Of a DNA stretch of 64,000 nt, positions 34,825-42,956 are shown in pieces. The DNA comes from Gemmiger gallinarum (lineage in GTDB: Bacteria > Bacillota > Clostridia > Oscillospirales > Ruminococcaceae), in contig NZ_JADCKC010000003.1 of the NCBI RefSeq assembly GCF_014982805.1, positions 124,001-188,000 on the forward strand. The letters are read 5' to 3'. Under the pieces are notes generated by a model. That model was not told the DNA's origin. It was given only the letters and a program-made list of their open reading frames with translations, and did no database searches. The position numbers were made by a program, and so were the translations under genes. Within the stretch, counting starts at the first letter, position 1, and every line of letters starts with the position of its first letter.

Positions 34825-35183
34825 CTCGGGCACTCCCCTTTCCTTTCTTTTCCGCCGCCTGTTTTGCGCGGCTGTTCTTATTGCTATTATAGCGCATCCG
34901 GGACCGTCGGGCCAGGAGAATTTATGCAACCCGTGTCACTGCCCGCTTTGCAGGCACCGCAGAGGATACGTTTATGCTGATCGATGGAGCGAGCATTTTT
35001 ATCTTGGCAGGCTGCACAAGGGATGGATGGCATCTTTGTGTGGTTTTTGCCGAACTACGCAATTTTTGCAACTTGTTGAAGAACTTTTTGCTATGTATAA
35101 TAAAGATAAGCTATGATTTATGATCCGCCTCCCGGCGTGCAGAGAGCACCGGCGGCGGGGAAAGCAAAGGAGAGCTGCCATTC
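34825..35183. other. Divergent intergenic region (epimerase-like gene / uxaC)
   Basis: A candidate minus -10 (TATAAT, 34886-34891) points to the epimerase-like gene without a good -35. The plus strand holds the uxaC promoter. No operator or CRE-like site is obvious by eye. Confidence 0.5.
35073..35101 (+). promoter_or_regulatory. Promoter of uxaC
   Basis: TTGTTG (35073-35078) and a perfect TATAAT (35096-35101) are 17 bases apart, about 80 bases before the start codon. Confidence 0.7.
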
Positions 35184-36623
35184 ATGAAAGCATTTATGGA
35201 CAAGGATTTCCTGTTGGAGTCCGACACCGCACGGCATCTGTATCATGATTACTCGGCCAAGCTGCCCATCATCGATTACCACTGCCACATTCCCCCGCAG
35301 GAAATCTATGAGGACCGCCGCTTTGACAACATCGCGCAGGTCTGGCTGGGCGGCCATCAGGTCGTCAACGGCAAGGACACCTACTTTGGCGATCACTACA
35401 AGTGGCGCGTCATGCGCTCCAACGGTGTGCCCGAGGAGTACATCACTGGTGACAAGCCCGACCGTGAACGCTTCCAGAAGTTTGTGGAGTCGCTGGAAAT
35501 GGCCATCGGCAACCCCATGTACACCTGGTGCCATCTGGAGCTGAAAAAGTACTTCGGCTACGACGGCGTCCTCAATACCGAGACTGCCGAGGAGGTCTGG
35601 AATCTCTGCAACGACAAGCTGCAGCATGACCCCAACATGACCGTCCGCGGCCTCATCAAGCAGAGCAACGTGGCCATGGTGGGCACCACCGACGACCCCA
35701 TCGACTCTCTGGAGTGGCACAAGAAGATCAAGGAAGACCCCAGCATCGACGTGGTGGTGGCTCCTTCCTTCCGCCCCGACAAGGCAACCAACATCCTCAA
35801 GCCCGGCTTTGCCGAGTACATTCATCAGCTGGAGGCCGTTGTGGGCCGTGAGTTCAAGTGCGTGGGCTGCGTGGTCAGCGCACTGGAAGAGCGCCTGCAG
35901 TACTTTGTCTCTCTGGGCTGCCGTGCTGCCGACCAGGGCCTGGATTATGTGCCCTATGTGGAGACTGATGCTTCCAAGGCCACTGCCGCCTTCAAGAAGG
36001 CCATGGCCGGCGAGCCCCTGACCAAGCAGGAAGGCGAGGAGTACACCACCTACCTGCTGCTGGCTCTGGGCCGTCTGTATCACAAGTATCATGTGGTGGA
36101 GCAGATCCACTACAGCTGCCTGCGCAATCCCAACCGCAAGATGTTTGAAAAGCTGGGCCCCGACACCGGCTTCGACATGATTGCCGTGACCGACGGCAGC
36201 GTGTCCATCAGCAACCTGCTGTCCAAGCTGACCGAGACCGATGAGTGCCCCCGCGTCATCCTGTACAGCCTGAACCCCTCTGACTTTGACATGCTGGGCA
36301 CCATGATCGGTTCCTTCCAGGGCGACGAAGTCCCCGGCAAAATCCAGCTGGGCAGCGCCTGGTGGTTCTGCGACACCAATGACGGTATGAATCAGCAGAT
36401 GCGCACCCTGGCCCGCCTGGGCCTGCTGGGCAACTTCATCGGCATGCTCACCGACAGCCGCAGCTTCCTGAGCTACACCCGTCACGAGCTGTTCCGCCGC
36501 CTGATGTGCAACCTCATCGGCTCCTGGGTGGAAAACGGCCAGTATCCCAACGACGATGCCACCCTCAAGAAGATGGTTGAGGGCATCAGCTACTACAACG
36601 CCAAGCGTTATTTCAACCTGTAA
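35184..36623 (+). CDS. uxaC: Glucuronate (uronate) isomerase
   Basis: UxaC converts glucuronate to fructuronate, or galacturonate to tagaturonate, opening uronic-acid breakdown from plant and host glycans. The 479-residue product starts MKAFMDKDFLLESDTARHLY. It contains the amidohydrolase-type metal motif PIIDYHCHIPPQEIYED, the VGTTDDPIDSLEWH segment and the C-terminal SRSFLSYTRHELFRR. Length is slightly above the usual 465-470. No other uronate gene is adjacent. An AGGAGAGC SD precedes it. Confidence 0.95.
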   Translation: MKAFMDKDFLLESDTARHLYHDYSAKLPIIDYHCHIPPQEIYEDRRFDNIAQVWLGGHQVVNGKDTYFGDHYKWRVMRSNGVPEEYITGDKPDRERFQKFVESLEMAIGNPMYTWCHLELKKYFGYDGVLNTETAEEVWNLCNDKLQHDPNMTVRGLIKQSNVAMVGTTDDPIDSLEWHKKIKEDPSIDVVVAPSFRPDKATNILKPGFAEYIHQLEAVVGREFKCVGCVVSALEERLQYFVSLGCRAADQGLDYVPYVETDASKATAAFKKAMAGEPLTKQEGEEYTTYLLLALGRLYHKYHVVEQIHYSCLRNPNRKMFEKLGPDTGFDMIAVTDGSVSISNLLSKLTETDECPRVILYSLNPSDFDMLGTMIGSFQGDEVPGKIQLGSAWWFCDTNDGMNQQMRTLARLGLLGNFIGMLTDSRSFLSYTRHELFRRLMCNLIGSWVENGQYPNDDATLKKMVEGISYYNAKRYFNL

Positions 36624-36670
36624 TCTGTGACGGAGCCCGCCCCGCGGCCGCTTCGTTGTGAGAAAAGTTC

Positions 36671-36706
36671 AAGAGGCCCCTGCCTTTGCCGGCAGGGGCC
36701 TCTTTG
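36671..36706 (+). terminator. Terminator after uxaC
   Basis: AGAGGCCCCTGCC pairs with GGCAGGGGCCTCT around a short loop, followed by TTG and a T-rich stretch on the plus strand. The convergent YbaK-type gene may also use it. Confidence 0.85.
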
Positions 36707-36733
36707 TATGTTTTGCGGGGTTGGTGAGAGGTC

Positions 36734-37216
36734 TCACGCCTCGGGACGCCAGCCCTTGGCCACGTCCACCCAGCCGGAAAAGTGTTCCACCGCGCTTTCC
36801 AGCTCCGGCACCGTCAGGCGCACTGCCGAGCTGGCTGTGCCCGCCGCCGGGTAGACAATGTCAAACCGTTTCAGGCTTTCATCCAGGTAGACCCGGGCAT
36901 CCGGAAGGATGGCAAAGGGACAGACGCCGCCCATGGGGTGGCCCACCTTTTCCACCAGGTCGTCGGGGCGGATCATGGCCGCCTTGGCATGGAACTGTGC
37001 CTTGTAGCGAGGATTGTCCACCTTGCCGTCCCCTGCCATTACAATAAGAATGGCGTGCCCATCCACCAGAAAGGCCATGGTCTTGGCAATGCGGGCTTCC
37101 TCGCAGCCCAGATCGGCAGCTGCCTGGGCCACCGTGGCCGAGCTCGCGTCAAATTCCATGACCCGGTCGGCCAACCCCTTTTCCGAGAGATACGCTCTCA
37201 CCCGTTCAATAGACAT
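36734..37216 (-). CDS. YbaK/EbsC-type aminoacyl-tRNA deacylase
   Basis: Members of this family hydrolyse mischarged tRNAs such as Cys-tRNA-Pro or Ala-tRNA-Pro. The 160-residue product has the INS-domain features IAKTMAFLVDGHAILIVMAG and the catalytic-site GHPMGGVCPFAILPDARVYL segment. Length is normal for a stand-alone deacylase. Start MSIERVRAYLSEKG chosen from GGGGAAGG SD. It ends convergent to uxaC. Confidence 0.92.
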   Translation of the reverse strand: MSIERVRAYLSEKGLADRVMEFDASSATVAQAAADLGCEEARIAKTMAFLVDGHAILIVMAGDGKVDNPRYKAQFHAKAAMIRPDDLVEKVGHPMGGVCPFAILPDARVYLDESLKRFDIVYPAAGTASSAVRLTVPELESAVEHFSGWVDVAKGWRPEA

Positions 37217-37256
37217 ATTGCTTTCCTTCCCCTCACTCTTTGAATTTTGCAATCCG

Positions 37257-39191
37257 TCAGCTTCTTTGAACATCAACGCCTGTGATTTCCAATATCGTGC
37301 CGTCATTCTGATAAACACGACAGCTGACATTTTCCGTCTTTTCCGTCAGTGCAAACTGCACCGTTGCCGTGCCGTCCGCTGCAAGAGGCGAATACGCAAT
37401 CACCTGGTATCCGTCCTCCCCTTTGATGCCGACCTGCAGCTGTGCCGGCGCCTCTGCCGGCATTTCCCTGCAGGAAGCATTCAGAGTCACGGTATAGCTG
37501 CCCGGCATCAGGGTCTGTGCCTCCCCCAGAAACGGATATCCCGCACCGGGTGCTGTGACCAGGATGTTGTTTTCCACCTGGCCGCTCACAATATACAGAT
37601 ATCCATTTTCAACCGACAGCGACCACCTGGCCATATAAATATGCCGTCCCGACGGGATCGCAATGATCTCCCGTTCTTCCCCGAGCACGGATATCTGTTC
37701 CTGCAGCCAGGCAAGGTCATCCGGCGATTGGGCCCCTGCCATATCCACCAGGATCTGTCCCTCTGCCTGATTGATATACAATTTGCGCAGATACTGGTTT
37801 TCATCCTGAAATCCGCTGCCCGGCAGCAGGGACGGCAAATTGGATCGTTCCTCAATGGTCGTATCCAGCGGCCAGTAAAGCTCCGGACAATATTCCAGGA
37901 CCTTCAGGGCAATGGGGGTGGGTTTTACATGAATGGTATTGGGTGCGCCGATTCCTCCATACGCTGCAATCACGCCGCCGGTGTAGACCGCTGAACAGGC
38001 CAGTGCCCCTGCCAGGATCCTTCGCGTCCGGATGTTTTGCAGGATATCCGCCGCCTGCGTACCGACCGCCACAGCCATCAGGGCTGTCACCCAGGCATTG
38101 TACCGTGCGATGCCGTCCATGCCGCAGTTGATGTTGGCCATCAGCGAGTATCCCAGCATGGTGGCCAGCAGTCCGCCGCTCATCCAGAGATACCTCCATC
38201 GACGGCGGATCACTGCCGGAATCACAAGCGCAATCCATACAATCAGCAGCAACGGCATATACGGCAGTATGCCGAAGTTCCAATCCCAAAAATATGCCAG
38301 GAGATGCCGCAGAAGTGTCCCGTCATTGAGCGGGATCCACTCTTCACTGTGGGAAGCGGTCAGATTGATGGCCCCGCAGATGGAATAATTATAGGCAAAC
38401 GGCACCAGTCCCGGCAGATAGCAGCATCCATAGAGAATGATCTGCTTCCATTGCCCAATAAACTGCACAGCCCTTTGCCTGAGCTGCCCGGCAGTGGTTT
38501 TCCATATGGATACAAGATATTCCCCGATCATGGCAAGACCGATGGCCAAAATGCAGGGATTGGTCGTTCCCCCTATGGCGATCAGCAGGGCAGCGGGATG
38601 TTTTCTTCCCGCTGCCCACCAAATCGATGCAACGGCAATGCAGGCAAACTGGAATACCTCTGCGGAAGGCCAGCTCAGATAAAAAATAGCCGGATGGATT
38701 CCAAGCACCAGACACAACAGCGCACGCTGTCCGACCCGAAGACGGGGTTCCAGAGCCGCAGCCGCCAGAGCCAGCAGAAAGCATGCCAGATTTGTCAGGC
38801 AAAACGCCGACTCCAAAGGCGCACCGGCCAGTTTCAGAATCACGAAGGCAGGGATGCAGACGGCCGGATAGGTTGCGAAATACCATGGTACCACTCCCTG
38901 TTCTGTGGTGTAACTGGACCCCTTGAATTCATCATAGCGCTCTGCCCATTCAGGAAAGAACTCTTTCGCCTTTGCGATGTCATCCTGTGAAATAATGGCA
39001 TTTCCGTCGTTGACCAGCGAGACGGTCGTCAGCGTATAGCTGGCTGCTTCCCCAATAAATTTGCTGCCGGTCTGTACCGTGATTCCCGCAAGGAAAACGG
39101 CATAAATCACCACCACAGCCAGCAGCAGCTTTTCCCAAAGGTTTTTTCCGAAAAGGCACGTCTTCTTTTGCATCCAAACCTTCCTGTCCAT
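37257..39191 (-). CDS. Large polytopic membrane protein, GT-C-like, unknown function
   Basis: The 644-residue product begins with a short cationic stretch and a membrane helix (LLLAVVVIYAVFLAGITV). A loop ending WYFATYPAVCIPAFVILKLA follows, then about ten to twelve further membrane segments and a soluble C-terminal region from about residue 440. The plan resembles GT-C glycosyltransferases, but no signature is clear. Base use is less GC-rich than its neighbours, suggesting a more recent origin. The gene starts 6 bases after the DUF5662 gene, so both share a transcript. Confidence 0.7.
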   Translation of the reverse strand: MDRKVWMQKKTCLFGKNLWEKLLLAVVVIYAVFLAGITVQTGSKFIGEAASYTLTTVSLVNDGNAIISQDDIAKAKEFFPEWAERYDEFKGSSYTTEQGVVPWYFATYPAVCIPAFVILKLAGAPLESAFCLTNLACFLLALAAAALEPRLRVGQRALLCLVLGIHPAIFYLSWPSAEVFQFACIAVASIWWAAGRKHPAALLIAIGGTTNPCILAIGLAMIGEYLVSIWKTTAGQLRQRAVQFIGQWKQIILYGCCYLPGLVPFAYNYSICGAINLTASHSEEWIPLNDGTLLRHLLAYFWDWNFGILPYMPLLLIVWIALVIPAVIRRRWRYLWMSGGLLATMLGYSLMANINCGMDGIARYNAWVTALMAVAVGTQAADILQNIRTRRILAGALACSAVYTGGVIAAYGGIGAPNTIHVKPTPIALKVLEYCPELYWPLDTTIEERSNLPSLLPGSGFQDENQYLRKLYINQAEGQILVDMAGAQSPDDLAWLQEQISVLGEEREIIAIPSGRHIYMARWSLSVENGYLYIVSGQVENNILVTAPGAGYPFLGEAQTLMPGSYTVTLNASCREMPAEAPAQLQVGIKGEDGYQVIAYSPLAADGTATVQFALTEKTENVSCRVYQNDGTILEITGVDVQRS

Positions 39192-39197
39192 TGTGTT

Positions 39198-39737
39198 TTA
39201 TTTCCGTTTGCCCAGCAGTTTGGTTCGAATGTAGGCAAAGCAGGCATCCTCCCCCTCGTCCCGCAGAATCTGCAGGCAGGTCTCCAGCTGGGCGCGGGTC
39301 TCGGGATGGAGAATATAGTGGTCCCTGCTGTGGGCGTAATACTCCCAGGCCGAGGCATCGGTATAGTCCTTGCCCTTGTAATTTTTGCTGGCGGCAATGC
39401 GGTCACAGACCATCTCGGCCACATAGCGTTCGGGCATGCGCATGCCCGCCATGGCATGGTCCCCCGACGGCGAGTAGTCGATCCAGTATTCCAGATGATG
39501 CTTGTTGCGGCCCTTGTGATGCAGCCAGGCTGCGCTGTACCCCTCCGCCTTGCGCTGGGCATTGTTGGGGCTGCAGGTCCCCTGCCAGTACCTGGCCCCT
39601 GCCAGAAACTCCACCGGGGACAGCTTGCTCAGATCATGGGTCAGGCCCTGCCAGTACAGCCCGCACCGAAAACAGTACCGGCGCACCAAGACCTTGTGAT
39701 GATGAATGGTTTTATAATGCCGGATGGGATGCCACAC
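39198..39737 (-). CDS. DUF5662 family protein
   Basis: The 179-residue product is rich in His, Trp and Tyr. It starts MWHPIRHYKTIHHHKVLVRR and contains YWQGLTHDLSKLSPVEFLAG, AAWLHHKGRNKHHLEYWIDY and MVCDRIAASKNYKGKDYT, the usual DUF5662 pattern. The histidine/aspartate spread recalls an HD-type metal site, but function is unknown. It is followed by the GT-C-like gene after 6 bases. Confidence 0.85.
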   Translation of the reverse strand: MWHPIRHYKTIHHHKVLVRRYCFRCGLYWQGLTHDLSKLSPVEFLAGARYWQGTCSPNNAQRKAEGYSAAWLHHKGRNKHHLEYWIDYSPSGDHAMAGMRMPERYVAEMVCDRIAASKNYKGKDYTDASAWEYYAHSRDHYILHPETRAQLETCLQILRDEGEDACFAYIRTKLLGKRK

Positions 39738-39794
39738 GCGCCCGTTTCCTCCCTCTCTGCGGCGGAAGGCACTGTTCCTCCCGCCCTATGGTCT

Positions 39795-39827
39795 GCCGCC
39801 CGGACGTGAAATAAGGGTCCGGGCGGC
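39795..39827 (-). other. Strong hairpin between membrane-protein gene and DUF5662 gene
   Basis: GCCGCCCGGAC (39795-39805) and GTCCGGGCGGC (39817-39827) form a perfect 11-bp stem with an 11-base loop. No T-run follows on the minus strand, so termination is uncertain. Confidence 0.6.
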
Positions 39828-39870
39828 TACATTTCTATTGTAATACAGATTTCTGTTTGCCGCAATGCGG

Positions 39871-41220
39871 TCAGGCCCTGCGCGGGGTTCGAGCCAGCCG
39901 GACCCAGGCCGTGACCAGCACAGCCAGCAGGGCAACGCTTGCCGGAACCGCCGAGAACTGGAACAGCACCGGGATCAAATGGGAATGAATGTCCGAATGG
40001 GCCTTGCTGAGCACCAGCCAGGAGCAGGGCGCCGCCACCGCCAGGACCCAGACGCAGGCCATGGGAGCCAGGCCGCCCAGGGCATCCTTCCGGTGAAGAA
40101 GCGCCATTGCCGCCGCGGACAGCACCGTCGCCCCCAGCGTGACGGCCAGCAGCTGTGCCAGAGTGAGGGAGAGGCCGGCCAGGGTCAGCACCGGGGTAGT
40201 ATCCTGCACCAGATATTTGGTCAGGACTCCCGCCACCGTGACGCCTTCCCGGACGGTATCGTCGCTGACACTCATGCGGCTGCCCGCCGCGCCCAGAATG
40301 TTGGCAAGGCTTTCTCCCCAGCTGCCGTAGTAGAAAAATCCCTGGCACAGCCAGACCCCCAGCGCCGCCGCCACACCGGCCAGCGCCGAGGCCCCCGCCC
40401 CCACCATCCGCAGCACCCACTTGCCTGCCGGGCGTCCGGCTGCAAGGCTCCGGGCCCAGCACCAGACAAGGGGGATCTCGCAGAGGATAAGGAAGGTGGA
40501 GACAAACTCAAACCCGCACATGCAGCGCACCATGCAGGCCGCTCCCGCCAGCACAAAGGCCCACACCGGGGTTTTGTCCCGGCTCAGGGTGAGGGCACAG
40601 AGGGCAATACCTGCCAGCAGGGGCAGCATCCAGATCCACAGGCACCAGTACAGGTCCTTCATACCGGTCTGGAGGCCCGGTGCCAGGCACACCGCCGCCA
40701 GCCAGGCCAGAGCAGGCAGCCCCCCCGCCGCCCGGTACAGTGCGGCGCAGGCAAGCAGGGTTGCAAAATAATAGAGGATGGCGTTGGTGGTGTAGAGCAT
40801 GGTTTCCCGGGTGACGCCGTCGTCCTCCACCACCGAATAGACCTTGTTGAGCACGCCCAGCGCCCAGCCCTGCAGGCCGGACTGATGGGTGTAGCTCTGG
40901 AAATCCCGGGGGTCCACCGGGGTATTGTCCCGGTAGAGGTAGCGGTTTTCCCCGTCGCCCCAGTCCTGGGTATAGACCCCCATAAAACCGCCGGGGGCAC
41001 TCTGGTCCTGCTGCATCTGAAGCATCCGGCCGAACACCAGAGCCTGGGAATAGTCGTCCCAGCTGCCCGTGGCGTAGGTGCTGCCGTTTTTCAGGAGTAG
41101 GGCCAGCGGAGCAGCAATCAGAAACAGGCCCAGGGCCTGCAGAAAGGTCCAGAGCCTGCGGTGGTGCCCCGCCCACGCCGGGCGAGGCAATGGTTTGGTT
41201 GGCAAAAAGTCCTGCTGCAT
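39871..41220 (-). CDS. Polytopic membrane protein, unknown function
   Basis: The 449-residue product has an N-terminal helix (LWTFLQALGLFLIAAPLALL) and an exposed stretch with YATGSWDDYSQALVFGRMLQ. About ten further membrane segments follow. The DDYSQ...FG region recalls acidic loops of GT-C-type enzymes, but no family could be named. Start MQQDFLPTKPLPRP avoids overlap with the beta-CASP gene; a GGAGG lies upstream at long spacing and a GTG 16 codons earlier would overlap by 13 bases. One of four such proteins in the window. Confidence 0.68.
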   Translation of the reverse strand: MQQDFLPTKPLPRPAWAGHHRRLWTFLQALGLFLIAAPLALLLKNGSTYATGSWDDYSQALVFGRMLQMQQDQSAPGGFMGVYTQDWGDGENRYLYRDNTPVDPRDFQSYTHQSGLQGWALGVLNKVYSVVEDDGVTRETMLYTTNAILYYFATLLACAALYRAAGGLPALAWLAAVCLAPGLQTGMKDLYWCLWIWMLPLLAGIALCALTLSRDKTPVWAFVLAGAACMVRCMCGFEFVSTFLILCEIPLVWCWARSLAAGRPAGKWVLRMVGAGASALAGVAAALGVWLCQGFFYYGSWGESLANILGAAGSRMSVSDDTVREGVTVAGVLTKYLVQDTTPVLTLAGLSLTLAQLLAVTLGATVLSAAAMALLHRKDALGGLAPMACVWVLAVAAPCSWLVLSKAHSDIHSHLIPVLFQFSAVPASVALLAVLVTAWVRLARTPRRA

Positions 41221-41255
41221 GGGAATGCGGCCGGCCTCCTTTTTGAATGGTTTTA

Positions 41256-42869
41256 TCAGCGGTCCCACTTGTCGCAGAGGGCCTGAATCTGGCTGGTGAA
41301 CTTGGCCAGGTCCTTGTTGGCGCCGCCCCGGTTGTGCTCGATGACCACCAGCAGCCGCTTGCCCATATTGACCAGGCGCTCAAAGGCGGGGCTGCTGCGG
41401 ACAACCTCCTTGCCGGGAGCCGCCGTCTTCTCGATCTTCCGGCGGCCGCCATCCTCCAGGCAGCGCGCCGTTTTTCCGGCCAGCTCATACACTGCACCGT
41501 TGTAGGGTGCCGAGGCGGCAAAGCCCTCACTGCGCAGATGAGCTGCCCAGGTTTCGGCAACGTCATCGTCGCCGTGGTTGACGAAAACAAAGGCCGGTTT
41601 GGGATTGAAATGGTTGATCCATTTATCCAGACCGGTGCGGTCGGCGTGGCCGGACATACCGGTCATCTGGCAGATCTGAGCGTTGACCTGCACATCCTCG
41701 CCGAACAGGCGGACCTCGTCGGCGCCTTCCAGCAGGACGCGGCCCAGGGTGCCGCTGGCCTGATAGCCCACAAACAGGATGGTGGATTCCTTGCGCCAGA
41801 GGTTGTGCTTGAGGTGGTGACGGATGCGTCCGGCATCGCACATGCCCGACGCCGAGATGATGACCTTGGGAGTGGTGTCCAGGTTGATGGCCACCGAGTC
41901 CTCCTTGGTCTGGCTGATGCAGAGGTCGGGGAACCAGAGGGGATTCTGTCCCGACTGGACCAGGGCAAGGGCCTCGGCATCATAGCACTGGCTGTAGTTT
42001 TCCCGGAAGACGGTGGTGGAACGGTTGGCCAGCGGGCTGTCCACATAGACCGGGAAGCCGTCATGGCCGTGGATCCGGCCCTCCGCCTTGATCTGACGGA
42101 TGAAATAGAGCAGCTCCTGGGTGCGGCCCACCGCAAAGCTGGGGATGACCACATTGCCGCCCCGGTCCAGAGTGGTCTGCAGAATCTCGGTCAGCTCTCC
42201 CAGATAATCGGGTCGCGGGGGATGATCCCGGTCCCCGTAGGTGGACTCCATGACCACAAAGTCTGCTTCGTCCAGATAGTGAGGGTCCCGCAGCAGCGGC
42301 TGGTTTACATTGCCGATGTCTCCCGAGAATACAATGGTCTGGGTCTCCCCGTTCTCGGTGATGCGCAGGGTGATGCTGGCACTGCCCAGCAGGTGGCCCA
42401 CGTCGGTAAAGACCGCCTCCACTCCGTCAAAGATCTGCACCGGCGTGCCGTACTGCTGGGGTTTGAACAGCCGCATGGCGTTCTCGGCGTCCTCCACGGT
42501 ATATTCCGGTTCCACCTGATCCCGGCCGCTGCGCTTTGCCTTGCGGTTTTTCCACTCCGCCTCCTGCTCCTGGATGTGGGCGGAGTCTTCCAGCATGATC
42601 TCGCACAGGTCCATGGTAGGGTCGGTGGCGTAAATGGGGCCCCGGAACCCGTTTTTGTAGATGCACGGGATCATGCCCGAATGGTCAATGTGGGCGTGGG
42701 TCAGCAGGATGGCTTCGATTTCGGCCGGTGCACAGGGCAGCTTGGTGTTTTCGTACACATCGCGCCCCTGTTCCATGCCGCAATCCACCAGAAAACGGTG
42801 CCCCGCCGCCTCGATCAGCGTACAGCTGCCGGTGACCTCCCGGGCGGCACCTAAAAATTGCAGTTTCAT
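41256..42869 (-). CDS. Metallo-beta-lactamase/beta-CASP RNase-like protein
   Basis: These enzymes are zinc-dependent nucleases of the RNA-processing CPSF73/RNase J-related group. The 537-residue product has the zinc motif LTHAHIDHSG, a second motif DVGHLLGSASI, FSGDIGN, and ESTYGDRDHPP. The beta-CASP region includes IPSFAVGRTQELLYFI, and the C-terminal MSGHADRTGLDKWI gives the RMMBL histidine. It is one of the bacterial YSH1-like proteins; the RNA target is unknown. Start MKLQFLGAAREVTG has a GGAGG SD. Confidence 0.93.
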   Translation of the reverse strand: MKLQFLGAAREVTGSCTLIEAAGHRFLVDCGMEQGRDVYENTKLPCAPAEIEAILLTHAHIDHSGMIPCIYKNGFRGPIYATDPTMDLCEIMLEDSAHIQEQEAEWKNRKAKRSGRDQVEPEYTVEDAENAMRLFKPQQYGTPVQIFDGVEAVFTDVGHLLGSASITLRITENGETQTIVFSGDIGNVNQPLLRDPHYLDEADFVVMESTYGDRDHPPRPDYLGELTEILQTTLDRGGNVVIPSFAVGRTQELLYFIRQIKAEGRIHGHDGFPVYVDSPLANRSTTVFRENYSQCYDAEALALVQSGQNPLWFPDLCISQTKEDSVAINLDTTPKVIISASGMCDAGRIRHHLKHNLWRKESTILFVGYQASGTLGRVLLEGADEVRLFGEDVQVNAQICQMTGMSGHADRTGLDKWINHFNPKPAFVFVNHGDDDVAETWAAHLRSEGFAASAPYNGAVYELAGKTARCLEDGGRRKIEKTAAPGKEVVRSSPAFERLVNMGKRLLVVIEHNRGGANKDLAKFTSQIQALCDKWDR

Positions 42870-42956
42870 GACAGGACCTCCTTATTTCACCGGCACAGTT
42901 TGCCGGACCGTTTCGTCTTGTCTTTCCCTGTTTCCCGCTCCACACAAAGTCTGTCC

